Positions 28,018 through 37,412 are shown, numbered from the stretch's first letter. The stretch: 64,000 nt of DNA from Thiohalomonas sp963783235 (GCA_963783235.1 CAWAMN010000001.1:1736001-1800000), one strand, 5' to 3'. Numbers and translations are program-made. The notes: generated by a model not told the origin, from the sequence alone.

Positions 28018-29346
28018 TTGAGCCATCCGTCCCACACCGCCAACCACGACTACGTTCACTGGTTCCGCAATTCGGCGCCCTATATCAACGCCTTTCGCGG
28101 GCGCACCTTTGTGGTGGCGTTCGGCGGCGAAGTGCTGGCCGAGAAACAGTTCGCCAGTCTTGTGCACGACATCGCCCTGCTCAACAGTCTTGGCGTGCGC
28201 CTGGTGCTGGTGCATGGGGCTCGCCCGCAGATTGAGGAGCGCCTGAGGGAGCGCGGCGCCAAGATGAAGTATGTCAACGGCCTGCGGGTCACCGACGAAC
28301 AGGCGCTCGCCTGCGTGAAGGAGGCAGCGGGCACCGTCCGCGTCGAAATCGAGGCGCTGCTCTCGATGGGATTGGCCAACTCCCCCATGGCCGGTGCCGA
28401 AATCCGCGTCGCTTCGGGAAATTTCGTCACGGCCCAGCCGCTGGGCGTTCGCGACGGCGTCGATTACCTGCACACCGGAGAGGTCCGGCGCATCGCCGAG
28501 ACGGCCATCCGCAAACAACTCGATGACGGTGCCATCGTCCTGCTCTCCCCCCTGGGATACTCGCCCACGGGAGAGATCTTCAACCTGAGCGCCGAGGATG
28601 TGGCCACTGCAGCGGCCGTTGAGCTTGGCGCCTCCAAGCTCATCTATTTGGTGGACGGACCCGGCCTCACGGATGGAAACGGCGCATTGGTGCGCGAGAT
28701 CAGCCTCGCCGAGGCGGAAAAGCTGTTTGATGGCCACGGAAATATCCCCGAGGGGATTGCCAAATGCCTGTTCTCCGCCCAGTTCGCGGGCAGTGAAGGG
28801 GTGCGCCGCGCCCATTTGATCGACCGCCATCAGGACGGTTCACTGCTGCTTGAGTTGTTCACTCGCGACGGTGTGGGAACGCTGGTTACCGCCGAAACGT
28901 TCGAGGACACCCGACCGGCAACCATCGATGACGTCGGCGGGATCCTGGAACTGATCGCACCGCTGGAGCGGGAGGGGGTGCTGGTGCGCCGTTCCCGCGA
29001 ATGGCTGGAGATGGAGATCGACCACTTCATCGTGGTCGAGCGCGACGGCATGACTGTCGCTTGCGCCGCGCTTTACCCCTTTTCCGATGAGAAGGTCGGG
29101 GAGCTCGCCTGTCTGGCGGTGCACCCCGATTACCGGGACCAGGGTCGCGGCGACGCGCTGCTCGAGTATGTGGAGCGCCAGGCGAAAAAACTCGGCATCC
29201 AGCGGCTGTTCGTGCTCACCACCCGAACCGCTCACTGGTTCCAGGAGCGCGGTTTTCGCGCCGCGGCTCTCAAGGAGCTGCCGGTTACACGGCAGGAGAT
29301 GTACAACTATCAGCGCCGCTCCAAGGCCTTCATAAAGGCGCTATAG
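28018..29346 (+). CDS. argA: N-acetylglutamate synthase (ArgA, kinase-like plus GNAT domains)
   Basis: 442 residues from a TTG at 28018 with AAGGA six bases upstream. The N-terminal amino-acid-kinase-like domain (about 30-280; VVAFGGEVLAEKQF, RLVLVHGARPQIEERL) binds arginine for feedback inhibition. The C-terminal GNAT domain (about 290-440; LACLAVHPDYRDQGRGDALL) transfers acetyl from acetyl-CoA to glutamate. First committed step of arginine synthesis. It is separated from dam by only six bases. Confidence 0.95.
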   Translation: MSHPSHTANHDYVHWFRNSAPYINAFRGRTFVVAFGGEVLAEKQFASLVHDIALLNSLGVRLVLVHGARPQIEERLRERGAKMKYVNGLRVTDEQALACVKEAAGTVRVEIEALLSMGLANSPMAGAEIRVASGNFVTAQPLGVRDGVDYLHTGEVRRIAETAIRKQLDDGAIVLLSPLGYSPTGEIFNLSAEDVATAAAVELGASKLIYLVDGPGLTDGNGALVREISLAEAEKLFDGHGNIPEGIAKCLFSAQFAGSEGVRRAHLIDRHQDGSLLLELFTRDGVGTLVTAETFEDTRPATIDDVGGILELIAPLEREGVLVRRSREWLEMEIDHFIVVERDGMTVACAALYPFSDEKVGELACLAVHPDYRDQGRGDALLEYVERQAKKLGIQRLFVLTTRTAHWFQERGFRAAALKELPVTRQEMYNYQRRSKAFIKAL

Positions 29347-29352
29347 GCCGAC

Positions 29353-30198
29353 ATGTCCCTCTCCGCGAAAAGCGCCAGGCCGTCAATCCGCCCTTTTCTC
29401 AAGTGGGCGGGAAACAAATTCCGTATTCTCGAACGGGTTCGCAGCCGCTTGCCGGAGGGTAAGCGGCTGGTGGAGCCCTTTGTCGGCTCGGGCGCCGTTT
29501 TTCTCAACACCGATTACCCCCGCTACCTCCTGTCGGACAGCAATGGCGACTTGGTCGATCTCTATAACACCCTGAAAAAACAGGGCGAGGAGTTCATCGA
29601 GCGCTGCCGTGCACTGTTCATACCCGAGAACAACCTTGAGGCGGCCTATTACGCGCTTCGTGAGGAGTTCAACGAAACCGACGACCCGGTCCGTCGCGTC
29701 GCGCTGTTCGTCTACCTCAACCGCCACGGCTACAACGGACTCTGCCGTTACAACCGAAGCGGCGGCTTCAATGTTCCGTTTGGTCGTTACCGCCGCCCCT
29801 ATTTTCCCGCCGAGGAGATGAGGGCCTTCCACAGAAAGGCCAAACGGGCCGTCTTCCGCCACGAGGATTTCGCCCGGACCATGTCACACCTGGAGGCGGG
29901 GGACGTGGCCTACTGCGACCCGCCGTACGTGCCGCTTTCCGCCTCGGCCAACTTCACCACCTACTCCGCAGCAGGCTTCAATCTGGACGAACAGGAGAAA
30001 CTGGCGGTAATGGCACAACAGGCCGCCCGAAGAGGGATCCCGGTACTGATATCCAACCACGATACGCCCGAGAGCCTGCGCATCTACACCGGCAGCGAAA
30101 TCCAGCGCTTCCAGGTACAGCGCTCCATCAGCTGCAACGGCAAGAAACGGGATAAAGTCGGCGAACTCCTCGCGTTGTACGCGGCTTCGGTCGAGTGA
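29353..30198 (+). CDS. dam: DNA adenine methylase (Dam family, GATC type inferred)
   Basis: 281 residues, class alpha N6-adenine methyltransferase. The SAM motif is PFLKWAGNKFRILERV with LVEPFVGSGAVFLN, and the catalytic motif is AYCDPPYVPLS. Other Dam-type blocks are YNGLCRYNRSGGFNVPFGRY and the C-terminal RSISCNGKKRDKVGELLALY. Target GATC is inferred from the family. No partner endonuclease is adjacent, so it is an orphan (housekeeping) methylase. Confidence 0.93.
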   Translation: MSLSAKSARPSIRPFLKWAGNKFRILERVRSRLPEGKRLVEPFVGSGAVFLNTDYPRYLLSDSNGDLVDLYNTLKKQGEEFIERCRALFIPENNLEAAYYALREEFNETDDPVRRVALFVYLNRHGYNGLCRYNRSGGFNVPFGRYRRPYFPAEEMRAFHRKAKRAVFRHEDFARTMSHLEAGDVAYCDPPYVPLSASANFTTYSAAGFNLDEQEKLAVMAQQAARRGIPVLISNHDTPESLRIYTGSEIQRFQVQRSISCNGKKRDKVGELLALYAASVE

Positions 30199-30223
30199 TG
30201 GCTATAACAGCCCCCGACCTGAA

Positions 30224-30944
30224 ATGACCACTCAGGCCGGTGCGCACCTGGCGTCCCTGCGAGCGTCCCTCCTGTTGGGTGCCATCCTGCTGTCCTTGGC
30301 ACTGACCGGCTGCTCAGACCCGAATACCCGCAACGAGAAGGGGCAGACGCCGCTCATTCTGGCGGCAGAGGTTGGCGATCTGCACAGGGTGGGAATCACT
30401 GCTGGAGCAAGGCGCAGACCTGAACGCCCGAGACCTGTGCGGCTGGACGGCCCTGTTGAAGGCTTCGCTGAACGGTCACACCGCTATCGTCGAGACACTC
30501 CTGGAAGCCGGAGCCAATCCTGACGATCGGGACCAGGGCCTCTATACCGGGGTGATGCTCGCCGCATCCAATGGTCACGCGGAAACGGTACGCCTGCTAC
30601 TCGATTACGGGGCTCCCGTCGATGCGGCGGACGCAACCATGGGCTGGACAGCCCTCATCTGGGCGGCCAAAAACGGGCATGCCGGCACTGTTGAGGTGCT
30701 TCTGAAAGGGGGCGCGGAACCGGAACTGCGTGATACTTCCGGTTATTCGGCCCTGCTCTGGGCCGCAGAAAAAGGCCATCCGTCGGTAGTCCGTTCCCTT
30801 CTGCGCCACGGAGCCGCTCCCGAGCAGAGCGACGCCCAGGGTACAACGGCACTGGCGATTGCCGCACGGCATCGGCACGCCGAGGTTCTCGCCCTGCTAG
30901 TCGAAGCCGTCAGTGCAAAACCTGCCACTTACGACAGCCAATAA
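30224..30944 (+). pseudogene. Ankyrin-repeat lipoprotein, broken by a one-base frameshift
   Basis: The start MTTQAGAHLASLRASLLLGA leads into a lipobox (LALTGC, Cys about residue 29) and then the first ankyrin repeat (NEKGQTPLILAAEVGDLHRV). The frame is then lost. One extra G in the GGG at 30391-30393 accounts for it; removing it gives RVESLLEQGADLNARDLCGW and five more ankyrin repeats (GWTALLKASLNGHTAIVETL, GWTALIWAAKNGHAGTVEVL and so on) to 30944. The intact product would be a 240-residue membrane-anchored ankyrin protein. Function unknown. Confidence 0.82.
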
Positions 30945-31033
30945 AAGCGTTTTCGTCACAATTGGCAGTCACAACCCGCGGTGGCCTTTATCGATGCCTT
31001 TCTGTTAGCACTAGCAATGACCTTTAGATTCAG

Positions 31034-31055
31034 TGGCTTGAGGGATAAAAAGCCA
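31034..31055. promoter_or_regulatory. Dyad upstream of the sigma-54 promoter, possible enhancer site
   Basis: TGGCTT (31034-31039) and AAGCCA (31050-31055) form a perfect 6-bp dyad with a 10-base spacer, centred about 60 bases upstream of the predicted start site. Enhancer-binding proteins bind such dyads, usually somewhat further upstream. Suggestive only. Confidence 0.35.
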
Positions 31056-31078
31056 ATCGTGGCGGGGGAGAGTAAAAC

Positions 31079-31093
31079 TGGCATGCACCTTGC
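31079..31093 (+). promoter_or_regulatory. Sigma-54 (-24/-12) promoter
   Basis: TGGCATGCACCTTGC matches the sigma-54 consensus TGGCACGNNNNTTGC at all but one defined base (T for C at the sixth), with the exact GG-to-GC spacing of 12. Transcription would start near 31105. rpoN itself is encoded in this window. Confidence 0.75.
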
Positions 31094-31104
31094 GATATAT
31101 AAAT

Positions 31105-31203
31105 CGGCAACAAGCGACATGGGGAGTACAGACGGTCTCCCATCCCCCCTCCTGACCGTCCGCTTCCCTAATCTATACACGGCACGGAAGCCGTGTTTTT
31201 TTT
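31105..31203 (+). ncRNA. Candidate sigma-54-dependent small RNA with a C-rich loop
   Basis: A transcript from the predicted start (about 31105) to the intrinsic terminator would be about 99 nt. It contains GACGGTC (31131-31137) paired with GACCGTC (31154-31160) around a 16-base loop rich in C (CCCATCCCCCCTCCT), which is complementary to Shine-Dalgarno sequences. An alternative hairpin, ATGGGGAG (31119-31126) with CTCCCAT (31137-31143), is mutually exclusive with it. There is no plausible coding frame with a ribosome site. It lies between the ankyrin gene and ptsP, in sequence visibly more AT-rich than its surroundings. I know no named family that it matches. Confidence 0.55.
31177..31203 (+). 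terminator. Intrinsic terminator of the candidate sRNA
   Basis: ACACGGC (31177-31183) pairs perfectly with GCCGTGT (31190-31196) around ACGGAA, followed by a run of eight T (31196-31203). It is a textbook Rho-independent terminator in the plus direction. The nearest upstream gene ends 230 bases away. Confidence 0.88.
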
Positions 31204-31325
31204 GCTACCACCCCATCAAAATGAATTCTTCCCGGGCACAGGAGATCGGCTCCTTCATTCAACGGAGAGTATGCTGATACGGGAAATCAGGGATTGGTGC
31301 AGAGCCGCACGCCGCCCTCCCTCGG

Positions 31326-33596
31326 TTACTTGCCGGCGCGAACCAGACCGCCGAGGCCAATCTCCTCCAGGGCGGCATTCATGCATTCGCGGACAGATTC
31401 CGGACGGTCCATCTGAAGCGCCTCTTCCAAAAGGCTTCGCGCCCGTCCCATGGAGATACTGCGTACCACCCATTTGATTCGCAGCAGACTGGAGGAGCTC
31501 ATGCTCAGTGAATCCATGCCCATCCCGGCCAGGAGAACGGCGGCGGCCGGATCCCCGGCCATTTCACCGCAGACACTGACCGGTTTGCCATGCCGGTGCG
31601 CCCCCTCCACGACCTGGACCAAGGCCTTCAGCACCGCCGGATGCAGGGAGTCGTAGAGTTCCGCCACCCGACCGTTATTGCGATCGACGGCAAGCAGATA
31701 CTGGGTGAGGTCATTGGTGCCCACGGAAAGGAAATCCACCTGCTGAGCGATCTGATCGGCCTGGAAGACCGCCGAGGGTACCTCGACCATGACGCCGATA
31801 GCGGGGAGGCTGACCTCATCACCCTCCTCCAGCAGTTCACGGTGGGCGCGGTGGATCAGCATCAGGGCCTCGTCCAGTTCACCGATAGAACTGACCATGG
31901 GCAACAGCAGAGCCAGGTTGTTGATGCCGACGTTGGCCTTCATCATCGCCCGGATCTGGGCCAGGAATATCTCCGGGTGGTCCAGGGTGATCCGGATACC
32001 ACGCCACCCCAGGAATGGATTGTCTTCCTCGATCGGGAAATAGGGCAGTGCCTTGTCGCCGCCCACATCCAGGGTGCGCATGACGACCGGCCGGGGCCGA
32101 AACGCCTCCAGCACCTGACGATAAACCTGCCGCTGCTCCTCTTCACCGGGGAAGCGGTCGCGGATCATGAAGGGGAATTCGGTCCGATAGAGGCCCACGC
32201 CCTCGGCGCCGGAATTGATGGAGGGGCGGATGTCCGAAACCAGCCCGGTATTGGCATAGAGCGGCACCCGGAATCCATCAGTGGTCTCCGAGGGCAAGTC
32301 CCGAATCGACAGCAGCCCCTCCGAAAGCTCCGCCTCTTCGCGCTGCAGACGAATATATTCCAGGCTGACGGTGGCCGATGGGTTGATATAGACGCGACCG
32401 CTGTAGCCATCAGCAATAACCGTGCGGCCATCCACCTTGCCCACGGGCAGGTCCCGGACACCCATCACGGCGGGAATACCCATCGCACGGGCAAGGATGG
32501 CGGTGTGCGAGGTGCGGGAGCCTCTCACCGAGACGACACCGGCGATGTTTTCCGGCGGAACCTCGGCGAGCATCGACGCGGTGATCTCCTCACCGATTAG
32601 CACCGTATCCTTGGGGTATTGGCGCTCTTGCGGCTTATCCTGCTGCTCCATGCGATAGAGGATCCGGCGTCCCAGGTCGCGAACATCCTCCACGCGCTCC
32701 TTGAGATAGACATCCTCCATCGCGTCAAAGGCGCGCACGTGTTCGGTTATGGTGTCGCGCAGGGCGCCCGGCGCCCAGTTCCCCGCGTCGATCCGGGTCA
32801 GGGTGTCGCCAATCAGACTGTCGCTGTCGAGCATCATCAGATACGCATCGAACAGGGCGCCATCTGCCGAAGGCAGGGCGCCGTTCATGCGATCGACCAT
32901 CCCCTTTACTTCGTCCCGCACCATCGAGACGGCGCCCATGAAGCGATCCTTCTCCGCATCCCGACTTTCAGCCGGTCGATCGGGGATGCCATCGATATCG
33001 GCGAACGGGTGCATCACCACCGCCGTGCCCATGGCCACCCCGGCAGCGCCGGGCAGCCCCAGCAAGGGACGGGAATCCACCGAACCGTTCTGCTCCTGCA
33101 GACCCTCCAGCGCCCCCACGGCTTCGGCATGGGCAATGGCACCGGCCAGCTGGGCCGCGATGGTCACCAGAAGGGTGACGGTATCCTCGTCAAAACGCGT
33201 CTCGGCGTGCTGTTGAACGACCAGAACGCCCAGGACCTTGCGGTGATGGATGATGGGAACGCCCAAAAAGGCGTGGTAGCGCTCCTCCCCGGTCTCGGGA
33301 AAGTAGCGAAAACGGCGGTGGGCGGGGGCATTTTCGAGGTTGACCGGCTCGGCCCGTTCCGCGACCAGCCCGACCAACCCCTCCTCCCAGGAGAGCGTCA
33401 CGGAGCCTATCGACTCGGGATTGAGCCCCTCCGATGCCATCAGCAGCAGTTCGCGGGCACCGTTATCGTTGAGATAAATGGAGCAGACGTCCACCCCGAC
33501 GGCCTCTTTCACGCGCCGGACAATGATCTCCAGCGCCTGTTCGAGATTCCGGGCAGCGTTGACTTCCTGAACAATGGTCCGCAGCAGACTGAACAT
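31326..33596 (-). CDS. ptsP: PtsP, GAF-domain phosphoenolpyruvate-protein phosphotransferase (Enzyme I-Ntr)
   Basis: 756 residues. An N-terminal GAF domain (about 15-155; VGVDVCSIYLNDNGARELLL, FLGVPIIHHRKVLGVLVVQQ) senses a small molecule (glutamine or related, by family). The Enzyme I body has its phospho-histidine in VRGSRTSHTAILARAMGIPA, with RTLDVGGDKALPYF and SVGTNDLTQYLLAVDR. It starts the nitrogen PTS by phosphorylating an HPr-type protein and finally PtsN. It is followed upstream by rppH, the usual pairing. Thus the window encodes two Enzyme I paralogues. Confidence 0.96.
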   Translation of the reverse strand: MFSLLRTIVQEVNAARNLEQALEIIVRRVKEAVGVDVCSIYLNDNGARELLLMASEGLNPESIGSVTLSWEEGLVGLVAERAEPVNLENAPAHRRFRYFPETGEERYHAFLGVPIIHHRKVLGVLVVQQHAETRFDEDTVTLLVTIAAQLAGAIAHAEAVGALEGLQEQNGSVDSRPLLGLPGAAGVAMGTAVVMHPFADIDGIPDRPAESRDAEKDRFMGAVSMVRDEVKGMVDRMNGALPSADGALFDAYLMMLDSDSLIGDTLTRIDAGNWAPGALRDTITEHVRAFDAMEDVYLKERVEDVRDLGRRILYRMEQQDKPQERQYPKDTVLIGEEITASMLAEVPPENIAGVVSVRGSRTSHTAILARAMGIPAVMGVRDLPVGKVDGRTVIADGYSGRVYINPSATVSLEYIRLQREEAELSEGLLSIRDLPSETTDGFRVPLYANTGLVSDIRPSINSGAEGVGLYRTEFPFMIRDRFPGEEEQRQVYRQVLEAFRPRPVVMRTLDVGGDKALPYFPIEEDNPFLGWRGIRITLDHPEIFLAQIRAMMKANVGINNLALLLPMVSSIGELDEALMLIHRAHRELLEEGDEVSLPAIGVMVEVPSAVFQADQIAQQVDFLSVGTNDLTQYLLAVDRNNGRVAELYDSLHPAVLKALVQVVEGAHRHGKPVSVCGEMAGDPAAAVLLAGMGMDSLSMSSSSLLRIKWVVRSISMGRARSLLEEALQMDRPESVRECMNAALEEIGLGGLVRAGK

Positions 33597-33647
33597 GAAA
33601 ATTCCTTGCCCATCACCAAATCATAAGGAAACGAAGCGAAACGGGGC

Positions 33648-34172
33648 TCAGCGTGCCGCGGTTTTGCGACGTCCCGGGGCCACCCGGGGATTTTTCTGCT
33701 CGGGAAACAGCAGCGGGGCCAGTTCGATAAGTGCCTTTTCGTAGACGCGGCGCTTGAAGAAGACGATCTCATCCAGCGGATCCCAGTAATCCACCCAGCG
33801 CCAGTCGTCGAATTCAGGCGCATCGGTCAGATCGAGATTGACTCGGGAATCGGTGCTCGTCAGCCGCAACAAAAACCAGCGCTGCTTCTGGCCGATGCAA
33901 AGCGGCCGGCTCTTGCGGCGGATAAACCGCTTGGGAAGACGATAGCGCAGCCAACCACGGGTGCAACCGACAATCTCGACATCGTGGGCTTCCAGACCCA
34001 CTTCTTCCATGAGTTCGCGGTAGACGGCCTCTTCCGGCGTTTCATCGGAACGAATGCCTCCCTGCGGGAACTGCCAGGCATCCTGGCCATAGCGGCGGGC
34101 CCACAGCAATTTCCGCTCCGGGTTGCATAGTATGATGCCAACGTTGGGGCGATAGCCCTCCGAATCAATCAC
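33648..34172 (-). CDS. rppH: RNA pyrophosphohydrolase RppH
   Basis: 174 residues. It starts IDSEGYRPNVGIILCNPERK, with LLWARRYGQDAWQFPQGGI and the Nudix box GGIRSDETPEEAVYRELMEE then VGL. It removes pyrophosphate from the 5' end of mRNAs to start RNase E-dependent decay. It is paired with ptsP, 51 bases upstream, as in E. coli and pseudomonads. The C-terminal tail is basic (RVAPGRRKTAAR). Confidence 0.96.
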   Translation of the reverse strand: MIDSEGYRPNVGIILCNPERKLLWARRYGQDAWQFPQGGIRSDETPEEAVYRELMEEVGLEAHDVEIVGCTRGWLRYRLPKRFIRRKSRPLCIGQKQRWFLLRLTSTDSRVNLDLTDAPEFDDWRWVDYWDPLDEIVFFKRRVYEKALIELAPLLFPEQKNPRVAPGRRKTAAR

Positions 34173-34300
34173 TTAGTTTCACCGCCGAATGCTCATACCC
34201 GAAAGTTTTTCACAAAATCCGCCATACCGGCAAGCTGTCCGCTTTGTTCCTAACAATCACCCGGTTTACCATTCTCGAAACGCCGAACCGGAGCACGTCA

Positions 34301-34960
34301 TTGGAACTCGCCATTTTCGACCTGGACAACACCCTGCTGGGCGGGGATTCCGATTACCTCTGGGGCCGTTTTCTGGTCCGCAAGGGCCTTGTGGACAGCG
34401 AGGCGTACGAGCGGGCAAACCAGCATTTCTACGACCAGTACAAAGCCGGCACCCTGGACATCCATGAATTCCTTCGCTTCAGCCTCAAGCCCCTCACCGA
34501 GCATGGGCCGGAGGCACTCGAAGCCTGGCACCGGGTCTTCATGGAGGAGATGATCGAGCCGATTATGTTGCCCAAGGCGCAGGCTCTGGTAGAACGCCAC
34601 CGCAGCGAAGGCCGACGCCCCTTGATCATCACCGCCACGAACCGCTTCGTCACCGGCCCCATCGCCTCGGCCTTCGGCATTAAGGATATCCTGGCCACGG
34701 ATCCCGAGCAGATAGATGGTCGGTATACCGGTAAGGTAGCCGGAATCCCCTGCTTTCAGGATGGCAAAGTCAAACGCCTCGAGGCCTGGCTCGACGAGAC
34801 GGCGCTAACGTTAAAAGGTAGTTGGTTCTACTCCGATTCGCACAATGACCTGCCCCTGCTGGAGAGGGTTGACCACCCGGTTGCGGTTGATCCCGACGAG
34901 ACGCTGGTGGCCATAGCCCGGGAGCGCGGCTGGGAAATCCTGTCTCTCCGTGACCAGTGA
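34301..34960 (+). CDS. HAD-family (HAD-IB, SerB-like) phosphatase
   Basis: 219 residues from a TTG at 34301 with GGAG seven bases upstream; HAD motif I follows at once (ELAIFDLDNTLLGGDSDYLW). Motif II is LIITATNRFVT, and motif IV is FYSDSHNDLPLLERVDHPVAVDPD. The cap is the helical HAD-IB type, as in phosphoserine or histidinol phosphatases. It is divergent from rppH; the trio ptsP-rppH-HAD is common in Gammaproteobacteria. Substrate not determinable. Confidence 0.88.
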   Translation: MELAIFDLDNTLLGGDSDYLWGRFLVRKGLVDSEAYERANQHFYDQYKAGTLDIHEFLRFSLKPLTEHGPEALEAWHRVFMEEMIEPIMLPKAQALVERHRSEGRRPLIITATNRFVTGPIASAFGIKDILATDPEQIDGRYTGKVAGIPCFQDGKVKRLEAWLDETALTLKGSWFYSDSHNDLPLLERVDHPVAVDPDETLVAIARERGWEILSLRDQ

Positions 34961-34961
34961 C

Positions 34962-35068
<107 letters not shown>

Positions 35069-35121
35069 AATTACCCACTGCTTCCCTTGCCAATCGATAC
35101 TGACCGTGTCTGAATGCCGCC

Positions 35122-36105
35122 ATGCGCACGCTCTCCTGGCTATCGGTTCTTGTTCTCCTTGCTCTCCTGACCTGGTTGGCAGCTCTTTCCGCCGGCAGCT
35201 TTCCCATAACCGCCGGCGAGTTGTGGCAGGTGATCAGCGGAAGCGGTGAGCCGCTCGCCCGCAGTGTGCTGTTGGATTTGCGCCTGCCCCGGGTGGCTGG
35301 CGCCTTTGCCGTCGGCGCCCTGCTGGCCCTGGCAGGGGCCTACCTTCAGGTTCTGCTGAGTAATCCGCTGGCCGACCCCTACATACTCGGGACTTCCGGC
35401 GGTGCCGCGGTGGGGGCGCTTGGCGTGCTGATGATGGGAGGGAGCGGCGTGCTTGTATCCGGCGGCGCGCTCGGAGGCGCGCTGCTTTCGGTGGCGATGG
35501 TTTTCTCACTGGCCGGGGCCGGTGGACGCTGGTCGACAACCCGCCTGCTCCTGACCGGAGTAGTGGTCGCCGCCGGCTGGGGTGCCCTCATCGGCTTTCT
35601 GCTCTCGGTCGCTCCCGAGCGCGATCTGCGCGGCATGCTCTTCTGGTTGATGGGGGACTTGGCGCACATTACCCATCCCTGGCCCGCTCTGGGCCTGGCG
35701 ACCGCGGCCGTCCTGCTGAGTTTTCCGCTGGCCCGTTCACTGGATCTGCTGGCCCGCGGCGAATTGCAGGCCGCCGCGCTTGGCGTAGAGATCAGCCGCC
35801 TTCGCCTGGCGCTCTACTTCGCTGCCGCCCTGCTGACCGCCGCCGCCGTCACCCTGGGCGGCGGCATCGGCTTTCTGGGACTGGTGGTACCGCACCTGAT
35901 GCGGCTTCTGGTGGGCAGCGCCCACCGCTTGCTGCTGCCCGCCGCCGCGCTGGCCGGGGGCAGCCTGCTGGTACTGGCCGATACCCTGGCCCGCACCCTG
36001 GTCGCCCCCCGGCAATTGCCGGTCGGGGTACTGACGGCGTTGATAGGCGTTCCCGTCTTCCTCTTTCTGCTGCAAAAAAGCGCTGCCCGGAAGGGGCCCC
36101 AGTGA
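35122..36105 (+). CDS. btuC: Vitamin B12 ABC transporter permease BtuC (FecCD family)
   Basis: 327 residues, nearly all hydrophobic with about ten membrane helices. FecCD hallmarks include LRLPRVAGAFAVGALLALAG, NPLADPYILGTSGGAAVGAL and GGGIGFLGLVVPHLMRLLVG. It overlaps btuD (ATGA-type junction) and lies 130 bases upstream of the B12 riboswitch block, so cobalamin is the most likely substrate, though FecCD permeases also serve haem and siderophores. No riboswitch precedes btuC; the upstream gap holds the heptamer element. Confidence 0.9.
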   Translation: MRTLSWLSVLVLLALLTWLAALSAGSFPITAGELWQVISGSGEPLARSVLLDLRLPRVAGAFAVGALLALAGAYLQVLLSNPLADPYILGTSGGAAVGALGVLMMGGSGVLVSGGALGGALLSVAMVFSLAGAGGRWSTTRLLLTGVVVAAGWGALIGFLLSVAPERDLRGMLFWLMGDLAHITHPWPALGLATAAVLLSFPLARSLDLLARGELQAAALGVEISRLRLALYFAAALLTAAAVTLGGGIGFLGLVVPHLMRLLVGSAHRLLLPAAALAGGSLLVLADTLARTLVAPRQLPVGVLTALIGVPVFLFLLQKSAARKGPQ

Positions 36106-36879
36106 CTCCTCCCGCACCGCTGCTTGCCGCCGACGGCCTGAGCCTCTCGGTACCGGGACGGGTTCTTTGCCGGGATCTGAGCATGACGGTCAAGGCCGGA
36201 GAGCGTTGGACCATCCTGGGTCCCAACGGCGCCGGCAAAACCACCCTTCTGCTGACCCTGGCGGGGCTGCATCCTCCCGATGCCGGAGCCGTTTTCCTCG
36301 ACGGTGCACCATTGTCGGAGCTGCCCAGGCGCCGGGTGGCACAGCGCCTCGGTCTGCTGCCCCAAGAGAGTCACGACCCGTTTCCGGCCACGGTGTTGGA
36401 AACAGCGCTGCTAGGGAGGCACCCGCATCTACATCCCTTGCGTGGCGAGGGCCCGCAGAATCGCTCCCGCGCCATTGAAGCCCTTCGCTCGGTCGACCTA
36501 CACGGGCTGCTGGAGCGCGATGCCGCCTCCCTGTCCGGCGGAGAACGCCGCCGGCTGGCGCTGGCCACCCTCCTCACCCAGGATCCGCAACTGCTGCTGC
36601 TGGATGAACCCACCAATCACCTGGATTTGCGCCATCAGAATCGCCATTCTCGACCACCAGCAGAGGCTGTCGGAGAACGGCCGGGGCATCATAATGGTAT
36701 TGCACGACCCCAATCTGGCTGCCCGTTACGCCACCCACGCCCTATTGCTGTTCGGCGACGGCCGCTGGGAGGCAGGGAGCGCCGGGGAACTCCTTGACGA
36801 GCAGCGCCTCAGCGCCCTCTACGGCTACCCCGTGGCCTCCGTCGAGGGCCCTGCGGGGCGAGCCTTCCTGCCGCGATAG
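36102..36879 (+). CDS. btuD: Vitamin B12 ABC transporter ATPase BtuD, broken by a one-base frameshift
   Basis: The first frame has Walker A GPNGAGKTTLL, signature LSGGERRRLALATLL and Walker B LLLLDEPTNHLDLRHQ. After that the frame is lost for about 50 residues before a stop at 36797. The correct continuation is in another frame to 36879: IAILDHQQRLSENGRGIIMV, LHDPNLAARYATHALLLFGD. One surplus A at 36639-36640 explains the break. The intact product would have 258 residues. It forms the importer with BtuC. Confidence 0.88.
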
Positions 36880-36883
36880 AGCG

Positions 36884-37157
<274 letters not shown>

Positions 37158-37204
37158 GAGCCGCTCGGCTTGTCACCCGCCACCTATTCCTTGTATTCTG
37201 CCCT

Positions 37205-37412
37205 GCGTTTCAGGTGTCCCGAGGGCGTTCCGCCCGACGGATGAAACGGGAAGTCGGTGCGCTCTCCATCACGGAATGCAAGCCCGACGCTGCCCCCGCA
37301 ACGGTAAATGGGAATGGCAGGCCACAAAGCCACTGCGCGCAAGCGCGGGAAGGCGGTCTGCCGAGGCGAAGCCCAAGGCCAACCTCACCCATGAGCCCGG
37401 AGACCGGCCTGA
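37205..37412 (+). promoter_or_regulatory. Cobalamin (B12) riboswitch
   Basis: The B12-element core is recognisable: ACGGGAAGTCGGTG, then GACGCTGCCCCCGCAACGGT (the highly conserved B12 box), and AGCCCGGAGACCGGCCT at the 3' side. It precedes btuB. In the downstream leader TCTCCT (37457-37462) is the exact complement of AGGAGA in the btuB ribosome site (37528-37533), so translational control by Shine-Dalgarno pairing is likely. B12 binding represses btuB. Confidence 0.93.

Noticed and set aside
30981..31277. 98-codon plus-strand frame overlapping the candidate sRNA
   Set aside because: No ribosome site, atypical composition, and it crosses the sigma-54 promoter, hairpin and terminator.
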